Source: an uncultured Bacteroidales bacterium (GTDB taxonomy: Bacteria; Bacteroidota; Bacteroidia; Bacteroidales; F082). Taken from it: DNA of 64,000 nt. Location: contig CAJOEP010000010.1 in NCBI GenBank assembly GCA_905233445.1, forward strand, positions 32,287-96,286, in the 5' to 3' direction. The notes beneath the pieces were generated by a model that saw only the letters and a list, made by a program, of their open reading frames with translations, searched no databases and was not told the origin of the DNA. Both the position numbers and the translations under genes were made by a program. Positions 1-6,069 of this stretch are shown piece by piece; the stretch's first letter is position 1, and each line of letters begins with the position of its first letter.

Positions 1-270
1 GGAACTTATATAGCTATCGTTTTTGAGGTCGTTGAGGCCTTTTTGGAAGAATATTTGTGATTTTTTTTCCAGAAAAACGGGGTTGTTGGCGTAATTTTCG
101 GAGCAGCTGTCGGCTAATTTCGCCAGATTTTGGATATATTCGTCGGAGTTTTCATAGCTGTTTTTATATTCCAATATCTCTGACGGGACGGACTTGTTGT
201 GACATGCGCAAAGATATAATGCTGTGATTAGCAATATGATAAGGGCAATATGTCGTTCAAATATCTTCAT
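1..270 (-). CDS. Putative lipoprotein, N-terminal part (runs off the left edge)
   Basis: Ninety codons are visible, read leftward from an ATG at 268-270, with no stop before the window edge. The N-terminus has one basic stretch, a hydrophobic core of about 13 residues and a plausible lipobox L-C-A-C with Cys23 as the lipidation site, so the product is probably an envelope lipoprotein. The rest of the visible part is hydrophilic and helix-rich, with Asn, Lys and Ser-Asp segments, and could be the start of a helical-repeat domain; I do not recognise the family. A TACCTTTG -7 element lies 10 bases upstream, supporting this start. Function unknown. Confidence 0.7.
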   Translation of the reverse strand, partial: MKIFERHIALIILLITALYLCACHNKSVPSEILEYKNSYENSDEYIQNLAKLADSCSENYANNPVFLEKKSQIFFQKGLNDLKNDSYISS

Positions 271-279
271 AATCGGTTA

Positions 280-287
280 CAAAGGTA
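280..287 (-). promoter_or_regulatory. Bacteroidetes -7 promoter element for the leftward lipoprotein
   Basis: CAAAGGTA on the plus strand is TACCTTTG on the minus strand, matching TAnnTTTG, just upstream of the start codon at 270. No clear TTG was found at the -33 position. Confidence 0.5.
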
Positions 288-328
288 TGGAAAATTTCCG
301 AAAAAAATAAAAATTTTTGAAAAAAATG

Positions 329-357
329 TTGTGGCATTGAAAACTTTTGTATTTTTG
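329..357 (+). promoter_or_regulatory. Promoter of the tRNA-Ser pair
   Basis: TTG at 329-331 and TATTTTTG at 350-357, separated by 18 bases, fit the Bacteroidetes -33/-7 pattern. The -7 box ends only four bases before the first tRNA-like sequence, so the primary transcript would have almost no 5' leader. Confidence 0.6.
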
Positions 358-361
358 CAGC

Positions 362-435
362 GGAGATATGGCAGAGCGGTCGATCGCGGCGGTCTTGAAA
401 ACCGTTATACAGAAATGTATCGGGGGTTCGAACTA
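362..435 (+). pseudogene. tRNA-Ser(UGA), truncated in the T stem and 3' acceptor
   Basis: Starts as a normal class II tRNA-Ser: 5' acceptor GGAGATA (362-368), D arm, anticodon stem-loop with loop CTTGAAA (anticodon TGA), and a variable arm closing ATACA with TGTAT. The T arm begins with GGGGG (422-426) and a T loop TTCGAAC, but the expected CCCCC and the 3' acceptor strand TATCTCC are absent. The sequence continues TAATATAAAAAGG into the spacer before the next tRNA. As written it cannot fold into a complete tRNA. UCA codons are used in this window, so an intact copy should exist elsewhere, or this is a sequence or assembly error. Confidence 0.7.
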
Positions 436-450
436 ATATAAAAAGGTTGG

Positions 451-537
451 GGAGAGATGCCAGAGTGGTCGAATGGGGCGGTCTCGAAAACCGTTGAACG
501 CTTTCGCGTTCCAAGGGTTCGAATCCCTTTCTCTCCG
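451..537 (+). tRNA. tRNA-Ser(CGA)
   Basis: Complete class II serine tRNA. Acceptor GGAGAGA (451-457) pairs with TCTCTCC (530-536), discriminator G537, and CCA is not encoded. The anticodon loop CTCGAAA gives anticodon CGA, reading UCG. The long variable arm pairs GAACGC with GCGTTC around TTTC. The T arm pairs AAGGG with CCCTT around TTCGAAT. It sits 15-20 bases after the truncated tRNA-Ser(UGA), probably on the same transcript, and is followed by an intrinsic terminator. Confidence 0.93.
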
Positions 538-544
538 CTGGACG

Positions 545-573
545 ATGCCATCAGACACGATGGCATTTTTTTT
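545..573 (+). terminator. Intrinsic terminator after the tRNA genes
   Basis: An 8-bp perfect stem, ATGCCATC (545-552) with GATGGCAT (559-566), a 6-base loop, then a run of T to 573. It begins 8 bases after the tRNA-Ser(CGA) 3' end. Confidence 0.85.
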
Positions 574-635
574 GACAGGATATACAAGATTAGGATAGAA
601 TTATTGTGGCTAGTTGACATTTTTTTTTGTAATTC

Positions 636-666
636 TTGATTTTTTCAGAAAAATGTTGTATTTTTG
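636..666 (+). promoter_or_regulatory. Promoter of the toxin-antitoxin pair
   Basis: TTG at 636-638 and TATTTTTG at 659-666 are 20 bases apart, the standard Bacteroidetes arrangement. An AGGAGA ribosome site (681-686) follows, 8 bases before the antitoxin ATG. Confidence 0.65.
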
Positions 667-694
667 CGAAATTGAAATATAGGAGAAATAAATA

Positions 695-886
695 ATGACA
701 ACAAAAATGATTCAATATGATGGTCGAAGTACTGCATTAAAACAGGTGCTTGAATTATTTACCACGTTGGGAGGGCGGATACTTGACAAAGAAGAAAGCC
801 CTTACGATCCTGAATTCATAAAAAAGATTCGAAAAGGGGAGAAAAGTGAGAAACACGAAGTGGATATTGATAAAATTTGGGAATAA
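695..886 (+). CDS. Antitoxin of a YoeB-type toxin-antitoxin module
   Basis: A 63-residue acidic and basic protein encoded directly before a YoeB-type toxin; its TAA overlaps the toxin ATG as TAATG, so the two are translationally coupled. Position, size and coupling identify it as the antitoxin. It does not show a clear YefM/Phd N-terminus; the start MTTKMIQYDGRSTALKQV looks closer to the DUF2683-like small proteins that pair with such toxins in Bacteroidetes, but that assignment is from memory and weak. The charged C-terminal third, with its closing DIDKIW, is the likely toxin-wrapping segment. Antitoxins of this kind normally repress their own promoter. The start at 695 is supported by AGGAGA upstream. 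Confidence 0.75.
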   Translation: MTTKMIQYDGRSTALKQVLELFTTLGGRILDKEESPYDPEFIKKIRKGEKSEKHEVDIDKIWE

Positions 887-1155
887 TGAGCTACAAAATC
901 AATTTTTATGAAACAGCCGATGAAGACCTTGTCAGATGGAAGAAAAGTGGTCAAAAAATTATAATGGATAGGATAACAAGATTATTGAAAGATGTTGTTG
1001 AACATCCATATTATGGCATCGGAAAGCCTGAATCTCTCCGATATGAACTGACGGGGAAATGGAGCCGTAGAATCAATGATGAGAATCGCATTGTATATGA
1101 AGTTGACGAAGTTAACAATGAAGTTAATGTAATTTCACTGTTTGGGCATTATTAG
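886..1155 (+). CDS. yoeB: YoeB-type mRNA interferase toxin (Txe/YoeB family)
   Basis: An 89-residue RelE-fold endoribonuclease that, in the YoeB family, cleaves mRNA in the ribosomal A site. The family signature is complete: GIGKPESLRYELTGKWSRRI followed by a strand with EN-RIVYEV and a terminal HY pair. These supply the expected catalytic Glu, Arg, His and Tyr positions, so the toxin looks active. I chose the ATG at 886, whose A is the last base of the antitoxin stop (TAATG); an upstream TTG at 877 in frame would add three residues inside the antitoxin gene and is unlikely. Expressed with the antitoxin from the promoter at 636-666. Confidence 0.92.
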   Translation: MSYKINFYETADEDLVRWKKSGQKIIMDRITRLLKDVVEHPYYGIGKPESLRYELTGKWSRRINDENRIVYEVDEVNNEVNVISLFGHY

Positions 1156-1262
1156 AAATAAGAATTAGTACAAATAGTCTTAGACGTATTTTATTAGGTG
1201 TATTATATCATATCAAATTATGATAGTTATAAAAAAATATTTCATATTTTGAACATTTTTTG

Positions 1263-1270
1263 TATATTTG
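1263..1270 (+). promoter_or_regulatory. -7 promoter element for the CsgG-like protein
   Basis: TATATTTG matches TAnnTTTG, 33 bases before the start codon. A hairpin-forming ATCATA/TATGAT pair lies further upstream (1207-1224) and might be an operator; no other feature was seen in 1156-1303. Confidence 0.5.
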
Positions 1271-1303
1271 CAAGTTCAATACGTTGGATGAAAATTTTAA
1301 AAA

Positions 1304-2629
1304 ATGAAAAAAATATTAGTTTTTACGGTTCTGATGATGCTTTCGGCGTTCATGACGGCGCAGAACGTTAAGAAAGTGGCGGTGATGGAGGTGAAGGCCG
1401 ATAAAAGCGTGAGCAGTATGCAGGCTTTGATGATTAGAGGGTCGCTCGAGACTGCAGTCGGAAATACAGAAGGATATGATGTTTATGACCGCACAAACTT
1501 TGAAACTATTATGCAGGAGCTGAACTTCCAGCGTTCGGGTGCCGTCAACGATAATGAAATAAAACGGTTGGGAGAGATGGCCGGAGTGCAGTATATAGTT
1601 GTGCCGGAAGCAATTGCCGAAGAAGGAAATATTTATATCCTCGTAAAAATGCTCGACGTTGAAACCGGAAAATATGGTGGAGTAAGAGAGAAGTTTTGCA
1701 AAGCGTCGTCGCAAGAGATACATAAGGCCTGTGCCGAATTGGGAAAAGAGCTTTTCGTAAGCACCACACCGGTGAAAAAGACAGTAGTAGCTGCGATTCC
1801 AGAAAAAACAACCACGACAAAAACGACAGAACCTAAAAAAACAGTTGATCCGGTGGCACCAAAAACACCAGTCAATCCAGTTGCGCCTAAAAAAACCATT
1901 ACAACACAGAAAATCGGAGAATTTACGGTTGCCGATGGTAAAAAAGTGAAGTTTGCCAAAGGAAACCTGCAATATCAAGCTTCTACAAACACCTGGCGTT
2001 TTGCTGAACACCAATGGGATATGGTCGGTGTGGATAATAAAAACATATCAAAAAAATACAACGGCTGGATAGATTTGTTCGGGTGGGGTACAGGCGACAA
2101 GCCTATAAAAACATCGAAGAATAAGAAGGACTATAGTGTTTTCAATGATTGGGGAAATAATACTATTTCCAATGGAGGGGCTGCCAAATGGCGTACCATG
2201 ACTTCGGCTGAATGGAATTATGTTTTCAATAAAAGAAATACGACTTCGGGTGTCAGATATGCAAAGGCTATTGTTAATGATGTTAACGGGATGATTTTGC
2301 TGCCTGATAATTGGGATGGCTCGAAATACGCCTTGGCCGATGTCAATATGGCGAATTCCATTTATAAAAGCAATGTGATATTGAAACAGGATTGGGAAGA
2401 GTTGTTTGAGACTGCAGGGGCGGTGTTTCTGCCAGCTGCCGGCAACCGAGGCTATCGTGATGAGAATTTTCCTGAAGCAGTTGGAGCTTCTGGCTACTAT
2501 TGGTCGTCTACATTGTCGTATACAAATCCTTTGTGTTTTGAATTTGGATATTATTTCAGACTTCCTTCATTCTGGAGCGGTATAGAACACTATGGTATGT
2601 CGGTTCGCCTCGTTTATGACGTAAAATAA
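1304..2629 (+). CDS. Secreted two-domain protein: CsgG-like N-domain, C-type-lectin-like (FISUMP-like) C-domain
   Basis: 441 residues. Residues 1-19 are a Sec signal peptide ending MTAQ. Residues about 22-150 resemble the CsgG/LpoB-type fold of envelope proteins: a KVAVMEV strand, a helix, DVYDRTNFETIMQELNFQ, and AGVQYIVVPEAI. Residues 155-205 are a Pro/Thr/Lys linker with repeated APK units, probably spanning cell-wall space. Residues 206-441 match a domain common in gut Bacteroidales proteins (VKFAKGNLQYQ, WRFAEHQWDMVG, GWIDLFGWGTG) and end like FISUMP or formylglycine-enzyme-like lectin folds (YYWSST, then SVRLV). No lipobox is seen, so it is periplasmic or surface-exposed. The function is unknown; a sensory or adhesive role is inference. 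It stands alone, with its own promoter. Confidence 0.72.
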   Translation: MKKILVFTVLMMLSAFMTAQNVKKVAVMEVKADKSVSSMQALMIRGSLETAVGNTEGYDVYDRTNFETIMQELNFQRSGAVNDNEIKRLGEMAGVQYIVVPEAIAEEGNIYILVKMLDVETGKYGGVREKFCKASSQEIHKACAELGKELFVSTTPVKKTVVAAIPEKTTTTKTTEPKKTVDPVAPKTPVNPVAPKKTITTQKIGEFTVADGKKVKFAKGNLQYQASTNTWRFAEHQWDMVGVDNKNISKKYNGWIDLFGWGTGDKPIKTSKNKKDYSVFNDWGNNTISNGGAAKWRTMTSAEWNYVFNKRNTTSGVRYAKAIVNDVNGMILLPDNWDGSKYALADVNMANSIYKSNVILKQDWEELFETAGAVFLPAAGNRGYRDENFPEAVGASGYYWSSTLSYTNPLCFEFGYYFRLPSFWSGIEHYGMSVRLVYDVK

Positions 2630-2635
2630 TACATC

Positions 2636-2670
2636 TGTCAAAATGTCATTATACCATGTCAAAATGGCAT
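2636..2670 (+). promoter_or_regulatory. Direct-repeat operator candidate upstream of hsp20
   Basis: Two copies of TGTCAAAATGkCAT (2636-2649 with T, 2657-2670 with G at the variable base), repeated at exactly 21 bp, that is two helical turns. They lie 130-165 bases before the hsp20 start and just after the stop of the preceding gene. Spacing and position suggest a binding site for a regulator of the heat-shock gene. Confidence 0.5.
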
Positions 2671-2695
2671 AAATCCTCCTTTGGTACACATTTTG

Positions 2696-2703
2696 TATAT
2701 TTC
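2696..2703 (+). promoter_or_regulatory. Possible -7 element for hsp20
   Basis: TATATTTC is one mismatch from TAnnTTTG, 26 bases after the second direct repeat. It would give a 5' leader of about 90 bases. It is weaker than the other promoters here. Confidence 0.35.
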
Positions 2704-2786
2704 ATTGTCGAAAGCCGACGCGAAAGCGGAGGCGGAAAAAACGATATGAAGACAATGAAAAACAAACAAAATGTTTAACAAATTAT

Positions 2787-2792
2787 AGGAGG
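2787..2792 (+). promoter_or_regulatory. Strong Shine-Dalgarno AGGAGG for hsp20
   Basis: AGGAGG ends eight bases before the ATG at 2801. Nearly all other genes in the window lack a Shine-Dalgarno, as usual in Bacteroidetes, so this one stands out and also fixes the start. Confidence 0.6.
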
Positions 2793-2800
2793 TATAAATT

Positions 2801-3223
2801 ATGTTACCAGTATTTAAAAACAGTTGGTTCCCAACAGTATTTGACGAATTCTTCGACAGTGATTTAATGCCTCGTGCCAACACAACAGCACCGGCAGTGA
2901 ACGTGAAAGAGGACGAAAAGGCCTACACAATGGAGCTTGCAGCCCCTGGCATCAGAAAAGAGTTTTGCCGTGTGAACATCAACGAGGACGGTAATTTGAA
3001 CATCGCCATCGAAAACAAGACAGAACATAAGGATGAAGATCACAAACATCACTATCTGCGCCGCGAGTTCTCGTACACAAACTACGAACAAAACTACACA
3101 TTGCCAGAGGATGTGGACAAAGACAACATCTCAGCCAAGGTAGAACACGGCATCCTGACCGTTGTTTTGCCGAAGAAATCAAAGAAAGAGATGAAGATTT
3201 CTAAGAACATCGACGTTCTATAA
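2801..3223 (+). CDS. hsp20: Small heat-shock protein, Hsp20/alpha-crystallin family
   Basis: 140 residues, normal for a bacterial small heat-shock protein, an ATP-independent chaperone that holds unfolding proteins for refolding. The alpha-crystallin domain spans about residues 33-128: it opens with APAVNVKEDEKAYTMELAAPG, continues with the REFSYTNYEQNYTLPEDVD strand pair, and contains the diagnostic VEHGILTVVLPK motif (the A-x-x-x-n-G-v-L family signature). The C-terminal tail ends in IDVL, near the IxI/V anchor used in oligomer assembly. It is monocistronic, between its own regulatory region and a heptamer-repeat terminator beginning at its stop codon. Likely heat-inducible; regulator unknown. 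Confidence 0.95.
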   Translation: MLPVFKNSWFPTVFDEFFDSDLMPRANTTAPAVNVKEDEKAYTMELAAPGIRKEFCRVNINEDGNLNIAIENKTEHKDEDHKHHYLRREFSYTNYEQNYTLPEDVDKDNISAKVEHGILTVVLPKKSKKEMKISKNIDVL

Positions 3224-3318
3224 GTTTGAAGTGTGGAGTTTGAAGTTAAGAGTTGAGATTTTTCTCAACTCTTTTTTTTAATTTTTAACTAAAAACTTCA
3301 AACTCCAAACTCCAAACT
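3223..3318. repeat. Heptamer-periodic inverted repeat with intrinsic terminator
   Basis: Starting in the hsp20 TAA, the plus strand reads successive 7-base units beginning AGT (AGTTTGA, AGTGTGG, AGTTTGA, AGTTAAG, AGTTGAG). The right half carries the inverted counterparts ending CCAAACT at 3318. The centre is a terminator: GAGTTGAGA pairs with TCTCAACTC across four T, followed by eight T. Confidence 0.8.
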
Positions 3319-3329
3319 AAAAAAATTAT

Positions 3330-3337
3330 TACTTTTG
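3330..3337 (+). promoter_or_regulatory. -7 promoter element for the metal exporter gene
   Basis: TACTTTTG (TAnnTTTG) ends 17 bases before the ATG at 3355, giving a very short leader. It starts 12 bases after the end of the heptamer repeat. Confidence 0.55.
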
Positions 3338-3354
3338 CGGAAAATTTGAAAACG

Positions 3355-4410
3355 ATGTTGGAACATTTGTATAGTATTCTGCAACAAACACTTACGATCA
3401 CGGCTTTCGTCATCGGAATGATGATGATTATCGAGTTCATTAACGTGAAGACCGACGGTTTGTGGTCGAAGAGGCTGCAGGCGTCGCCTTGGATGCAGAT
3501 TTTGATTGGCGCGCTGATGGGGGTAATCCCAGGTTGTTTGGGTACTTACACCATAGTGTCGCTGTATATCCACCGTGTGGTGAATTTTCCGGCCCTGATG
3601 GCTGCATTGATTGCCACAGCCGGCGACGAGGCGTTTTTCATGTTCTCGATGTTTCCTGGTAACGCACTGAAAATCACCTTGATAATGTTTGTGGCGGCAA
3701 TGGTCGTGGGTGCCATTCTCCAGCTGACAATGAAAGACAAATTCATCGGATTGTCGGAGAAGTCGTTCCCGTTGCACGACGAGCCGGAATGCCATCACCA
3801 TCATCATGAGCACACTGTGAGAAACAATTTTAAAAACATCACTTTTGTTCGTGCGTTGCTTATCGCGATGTGTGTCTTGGTGTTGGGTCTGATTTTGAGC
3901 GGTGTCATCGATGAAGGCCACGAGCACGGTCACGAACATGGCGGCGACGAGGATTGGATCCGCTACTCGTTGATAGCGATGTTTTCGGTGATTCTGGTCA
4001 TTGTGGCGGTGGCTAAGGAGCATTTCTTACAGGAGCATCTCTGGGAGCACGTCATCAAAGTGCATCTGCCTAAGATTTTCCTGTGGAGCTTCGGCGTGAT
4101 TATGGTCATCATGGTTCTTGAGCATTATATTGACATTCGCGAACTTGTGAATGCAAATCCGTACATCGTGCTTTTGATTGCTATTCTTGTTGGCATCATT
4201 CCGCAGTCGGGACCGCATCTGGTTTTTGTGCTTTTGTTTGCCAACGGGACACTGCCATTCAGCATTCTGCTCGCAAATTCAATAGTTCAGGACGGACATG
4301 GGGCGTTGCCGCTGCTTGCCGAGTCGCGCAAGGCTTTCCTGCTCTCAAAAGGAATAAAAATCGCAATGGGAATTATTGTTGGTATGGGAGGATTGATGAT
4401 TGGCTTTTAA
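3355..4410 (+). CDS. Putative 10-TM heavy-metal/manganese exporter, ArsP_2-like
   Basis: An integral membrane protein of 351 residues with about ten hydrophobic segments in two halves. Each half carries a conserved turn: LIGALMGVIPGCLGTYTIVS in the first and AILVGIIPQSGPHLVFVLLF in the second, followed by the SIVQDGHGALPLLAESR loop. This internal symmetry and these glycine-proline motifs match the ArsP_2/putative manganese transporter family. Two histidine-rich cytoplasmic or periplasmic loops, one with five His in a row and one with alternating His, Glu and Gly, support divalent metal binding. I start at ATG 3355 rather than TTG 3346, because of the promoter at 3330. The substrate is inferred, not shown. 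Confidence 0.75.
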   Translation: MLEHLYSILQQTLTITAFVIGMMMIIEFINVKTDGLWSKRLQASPWMQILIGALMGVIPGCLGTYTIVSLYIHRVVNFPALMAALIATAGDEAFFMFSMFPGNALKITLIMFVAAMVVGAILQLTMKDKFIGLSEKSFPLHDEPECHHHHHEHTVRNNFKNITFVRALLIAMCVLVLGLILSGVIDEGHEHGHEHGGDEDWIRYSLIAMFSVILVIVAVAKEHFLQEHLWEHVIKVHLPKIFLWSFGVIMVIMVLEHYIDIRELVNANPYIVLLIAILVGIIPQSGPHLVFVLLFANGTLPFSILLANSIVQDGHGALPLLAESRKAFLLSKGIKIAMGIIVGMGGLMIGF

Positions 4411-4422
4411 AAAATAAAGACT

Positions 4423-4950
4423 ATGACTAAAAACGACTGCTTTTTCTTTGGAAAAATTACTAAAACCCACGGTTTGAAAGGTGAAGTCACCATTAAAATC
4501 GATGTTGCGAATCCGGAGGATTTTACAGAATTGAGATATCTTTTGGTTGAAGAGAAGGCTGGATTGATTCCTTATTTTGTTGAAAATCAAAAGATTAGTG
4601 GTGACAAAATGTTTGTTCAGCTTCAAGATGTGAAGAAAGTGGAGCAGGCTGTGGCTTTCATCGGCAAGGCGGTCTTTTTGCCAAATGAAATGATGCCTGA
4701 ACTTGAAGAGGATGAGTTTTATTACAGTGAGATTGTCGGATTCAGGCTTATTGATGCCGAAAAAGGTGAAATAGGTCAGATATCAGATGTTTTGGAATAC
4801 CCTACGCAGGCTGTCATACAGGTTATGAAAGACGGGAAGGAAATTCTGATTCCGATTCATGACGACATCATCGAAAAAGTGGATAAAAAAGCTAAGGCAT
4901 TGAATATCAAGGCTCCTGAAGGCTTGATTGATATGTATCTGAATATGTAG
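4423..4950 (+). CDS. rimM: 16S rRNA processing protein RimM
   Basis: 175 residues, the normal RimM length. RimM binds ribosomal protein S19 and assists maturation of the 30S head. The N-terminal beta-barrel domain opens with FFFGKITKTHGLKGEVTIK, containing the family GLKGEV motif. The linker is EEDEFYYSEIVG, the usual start of the PRC-barrel domain, followed by the barrel strands ending EILIPIHDDIIEKVD. It follows the exporter by 12 bases and precedes trmN6 by 2, so rimM and trmN6 are a translation-related pair. Confidence 0.95.
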   Translation: MTKNDCFFFGKITKTHGLKGEVTIKIDVANPEDFTELRYLLVEEKAGLIPYFVENQKISGDKMFVQLQDVKKVEQAVAFIGKAVFLPNEMMPELEEDEFYYSEIVGFRLIDAEKGEIGQISDVLEYPTQAVIQVMKDGKEILIPIHDDIIEKVDKKAKALNIKAPEGLIDMYLNM

Positions 4951-4952
4951 AA

Positions 4953-5663
4953 ATGGATTGCCGCCCGTTTTTTTTCAAGAGATTCGGTCTTTTTCACCAT
5001 CGCTCGACCATGAAAATCGGGACGGATGCTATTTTACTTGCCCGCTGGGTGGAAGTTTCGGAAAATGACGAAGTTCTTGATATCGGCACTGGTTGCGGTT
5101 TGATTCCTCTGATGCTTGCGCAAAAAGGCATAAAAAACGCCGATGCGGTAGAAATTGACCGGGATTCATACGAGGAAGCGACGCAAAATTTCAATAATTC
5201 GGCGTGGAAATCACATCTTTTTGCTGTTAACGACGATATCAAACACTATGCCATTACGTGTGGGAAAAAATATGATTTGATAGTGTCGAATCCGCCGTTT
5301 TTCTTTGGCGACAATATCCCGGAAAAGGCGAAAAAAGGATTGGCAAGACATACTAACACATTGAGTTATAATGATTTGCTTATTTCAGTTAAGAAATTGT
5401 TAAAGCCGGAAGGGAGATTCGCGTTGGTGTTGCCGGCACTGGAATCCAAGACTTTCTTGAAAGATGCTGAAAATCAAGGATTTTATCTTCAGAAAGAGAT
5501 GCATATCGTGCCTATAGAAGGTAAAGCATCAAACAGAGTTAATATGCAACTCGTTGTAAATCAAATAGATGAAGTTGAAAGAGAGACTTTTGTGTTGCGA
5601 AATCCCGACCATTCATTCACAAAAGAATATAAAGACTTTTTAAAAGATTATTATTTGGATTGA
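4953..5663 (+). CDS. trmN6: tRNA1(Val) A37 N6-methyltransferase, TrmN6/YfiC-like
   Basis: 236 residues, class I SAM-dependent methyltransferase. The FxxH-type N-terminus (FGLFHHRSTMKIGTDAILLA) is characteristic of YfiC/TrmN6. SAM motif I is VLDIGTGCGLIPL (residues 41-53), and the N6-adenine methylase catalytic motif NPPF is at 113-116, followed by two further Phe. In E. coli the enzyme methylates A37 of tRNA1(Val). The start lies 2 bases after the rimM stop, so the genes are cotranscribed. The neighbouring HemK/PrmC-like methylases share the NPPF motif but have different N-termini. Confidence 0.88.
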   Translation: MDCRPFFFKRFGLFHHRSTMKIGTDAILLARWVEVSENDEVLDIGTGCGLIPLMLAQKGIKNADAVEIDRDSYEEATQNFNNSAWKSHLFAVNDDIKHYAITCGKKYDLIVSNPPFFFGDNIPEKAKKGLARHTNTLSYNDLLISVKKLLKPEGRFALVLPALESKTFLKDAENQGFYLQKEMHIVPIEGKASNRVNMQLVVNQIDEVERETFVLRNPDHSFTKEYKDFLKDYYLD

Positions 5664-5672
5664 AAAAATACG

Positions 5673-5680
5673 TAATTTTG
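5673..5680 (+). promoter_or_regulatory. -7 promoter element for the EamA-type transporter
   Basis: TAATTTTG directly after the trmN6 stop and 13 bases before the ATG at 5694. Confidence 0.5.
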
Positions 5681-5693
5681 CAAAAATTTTTTT

Positions 5694-6044
5694 ATGTTTA
5701 AACTGATAATCACTGCGATAATACAATCTGCATTTCTTGCCGTCGCCCAATATTTTATGAAGATTGGGATGGACAGGGTGGTGGATTACAGTATGTCGTG
5801 GGCGTTTTTCAGGAGTTTTTGCAACTGGCAGCTTGCTTTGGCACTGATATTGTATATCATCGGGATGGTGATTTACATGTTTATGCTTAAGAATTATGAG
5901 CTTTCGGTTATTTATCCGCTGACGAGTATCAGTTATGTATTCACTATGCTGCTGGCGATGTTTTTCCTTGGGGAGGCAATCCCGTTTGTCAGATGGGCTG
6001 GTGTCTTTTTCGTGATGCTCGGTGTCGGGCTTATTGCAAGATAA
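5694..6044 (+). CDS. Small four-helix EamA/DMT-family membrane protein
   Basis: 116 residues forming four hydrophobic helices, the size of half an EamA protein or of a small multidrug resistance protein. The second half reads YELSVIYPLTSISYVFTMLL, a pattern of DMT half-transporters, then FLGEAIPFVRWAGVFFVMLGVGLIA, the classic last helix of EamA domains. Such proteins act as dimers; members include undecaprenyl-phosphate-aminoarabinose flippases (ArnE/F) and drug exporters. There is no substrate evidence. It has its own promoter and is followed after 25 bases by the carbamate kinase. Confidence 0.8.
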   Translation: MFKLIITAIIQSAFLAVAQYFMKIGMDRVVDYSMSWAFFRSFCNWQLALALILYIIGMVIYMFMLKNYELSVIYPLTSISYVFTMLLAMFFLGEAIPFVRWAGVFFVMLGVGLIAR

Positions 6045-6069
6045 TTGAAAAATAGTAAATATAATAGAA

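Noticed and set aside
250..639. Short ORFs on both strands over the tRNA-Ser pair
   Set aside because: They are read through tRNA sequence and have no family resemblance or ribosome site.
1316..2014. A 232-codon open frame opposite the CsgG-like gene
   Set aside because: Shadow of the real gene; composition rich in Cys, Phe and His and no domain.
1304..2629. Diversity-generating retroelement
   Set aside because: Only a lectin-like target-type domain is seen; no reverse transcriptase, accessory gene or template repeat in the window.
2665..2690. Sigma-54 promoter (TGGCA ... TTTGG) before hsp20
   Set aside because: The -12 GC is not at the required spacing from the -24 GG.
3298..4023. A 241-codon minus-strand frame opposite the metal exporter
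   Set aside because: Antisense to a clear membrane protein; His/Gln/Arg-rich shadow composition.
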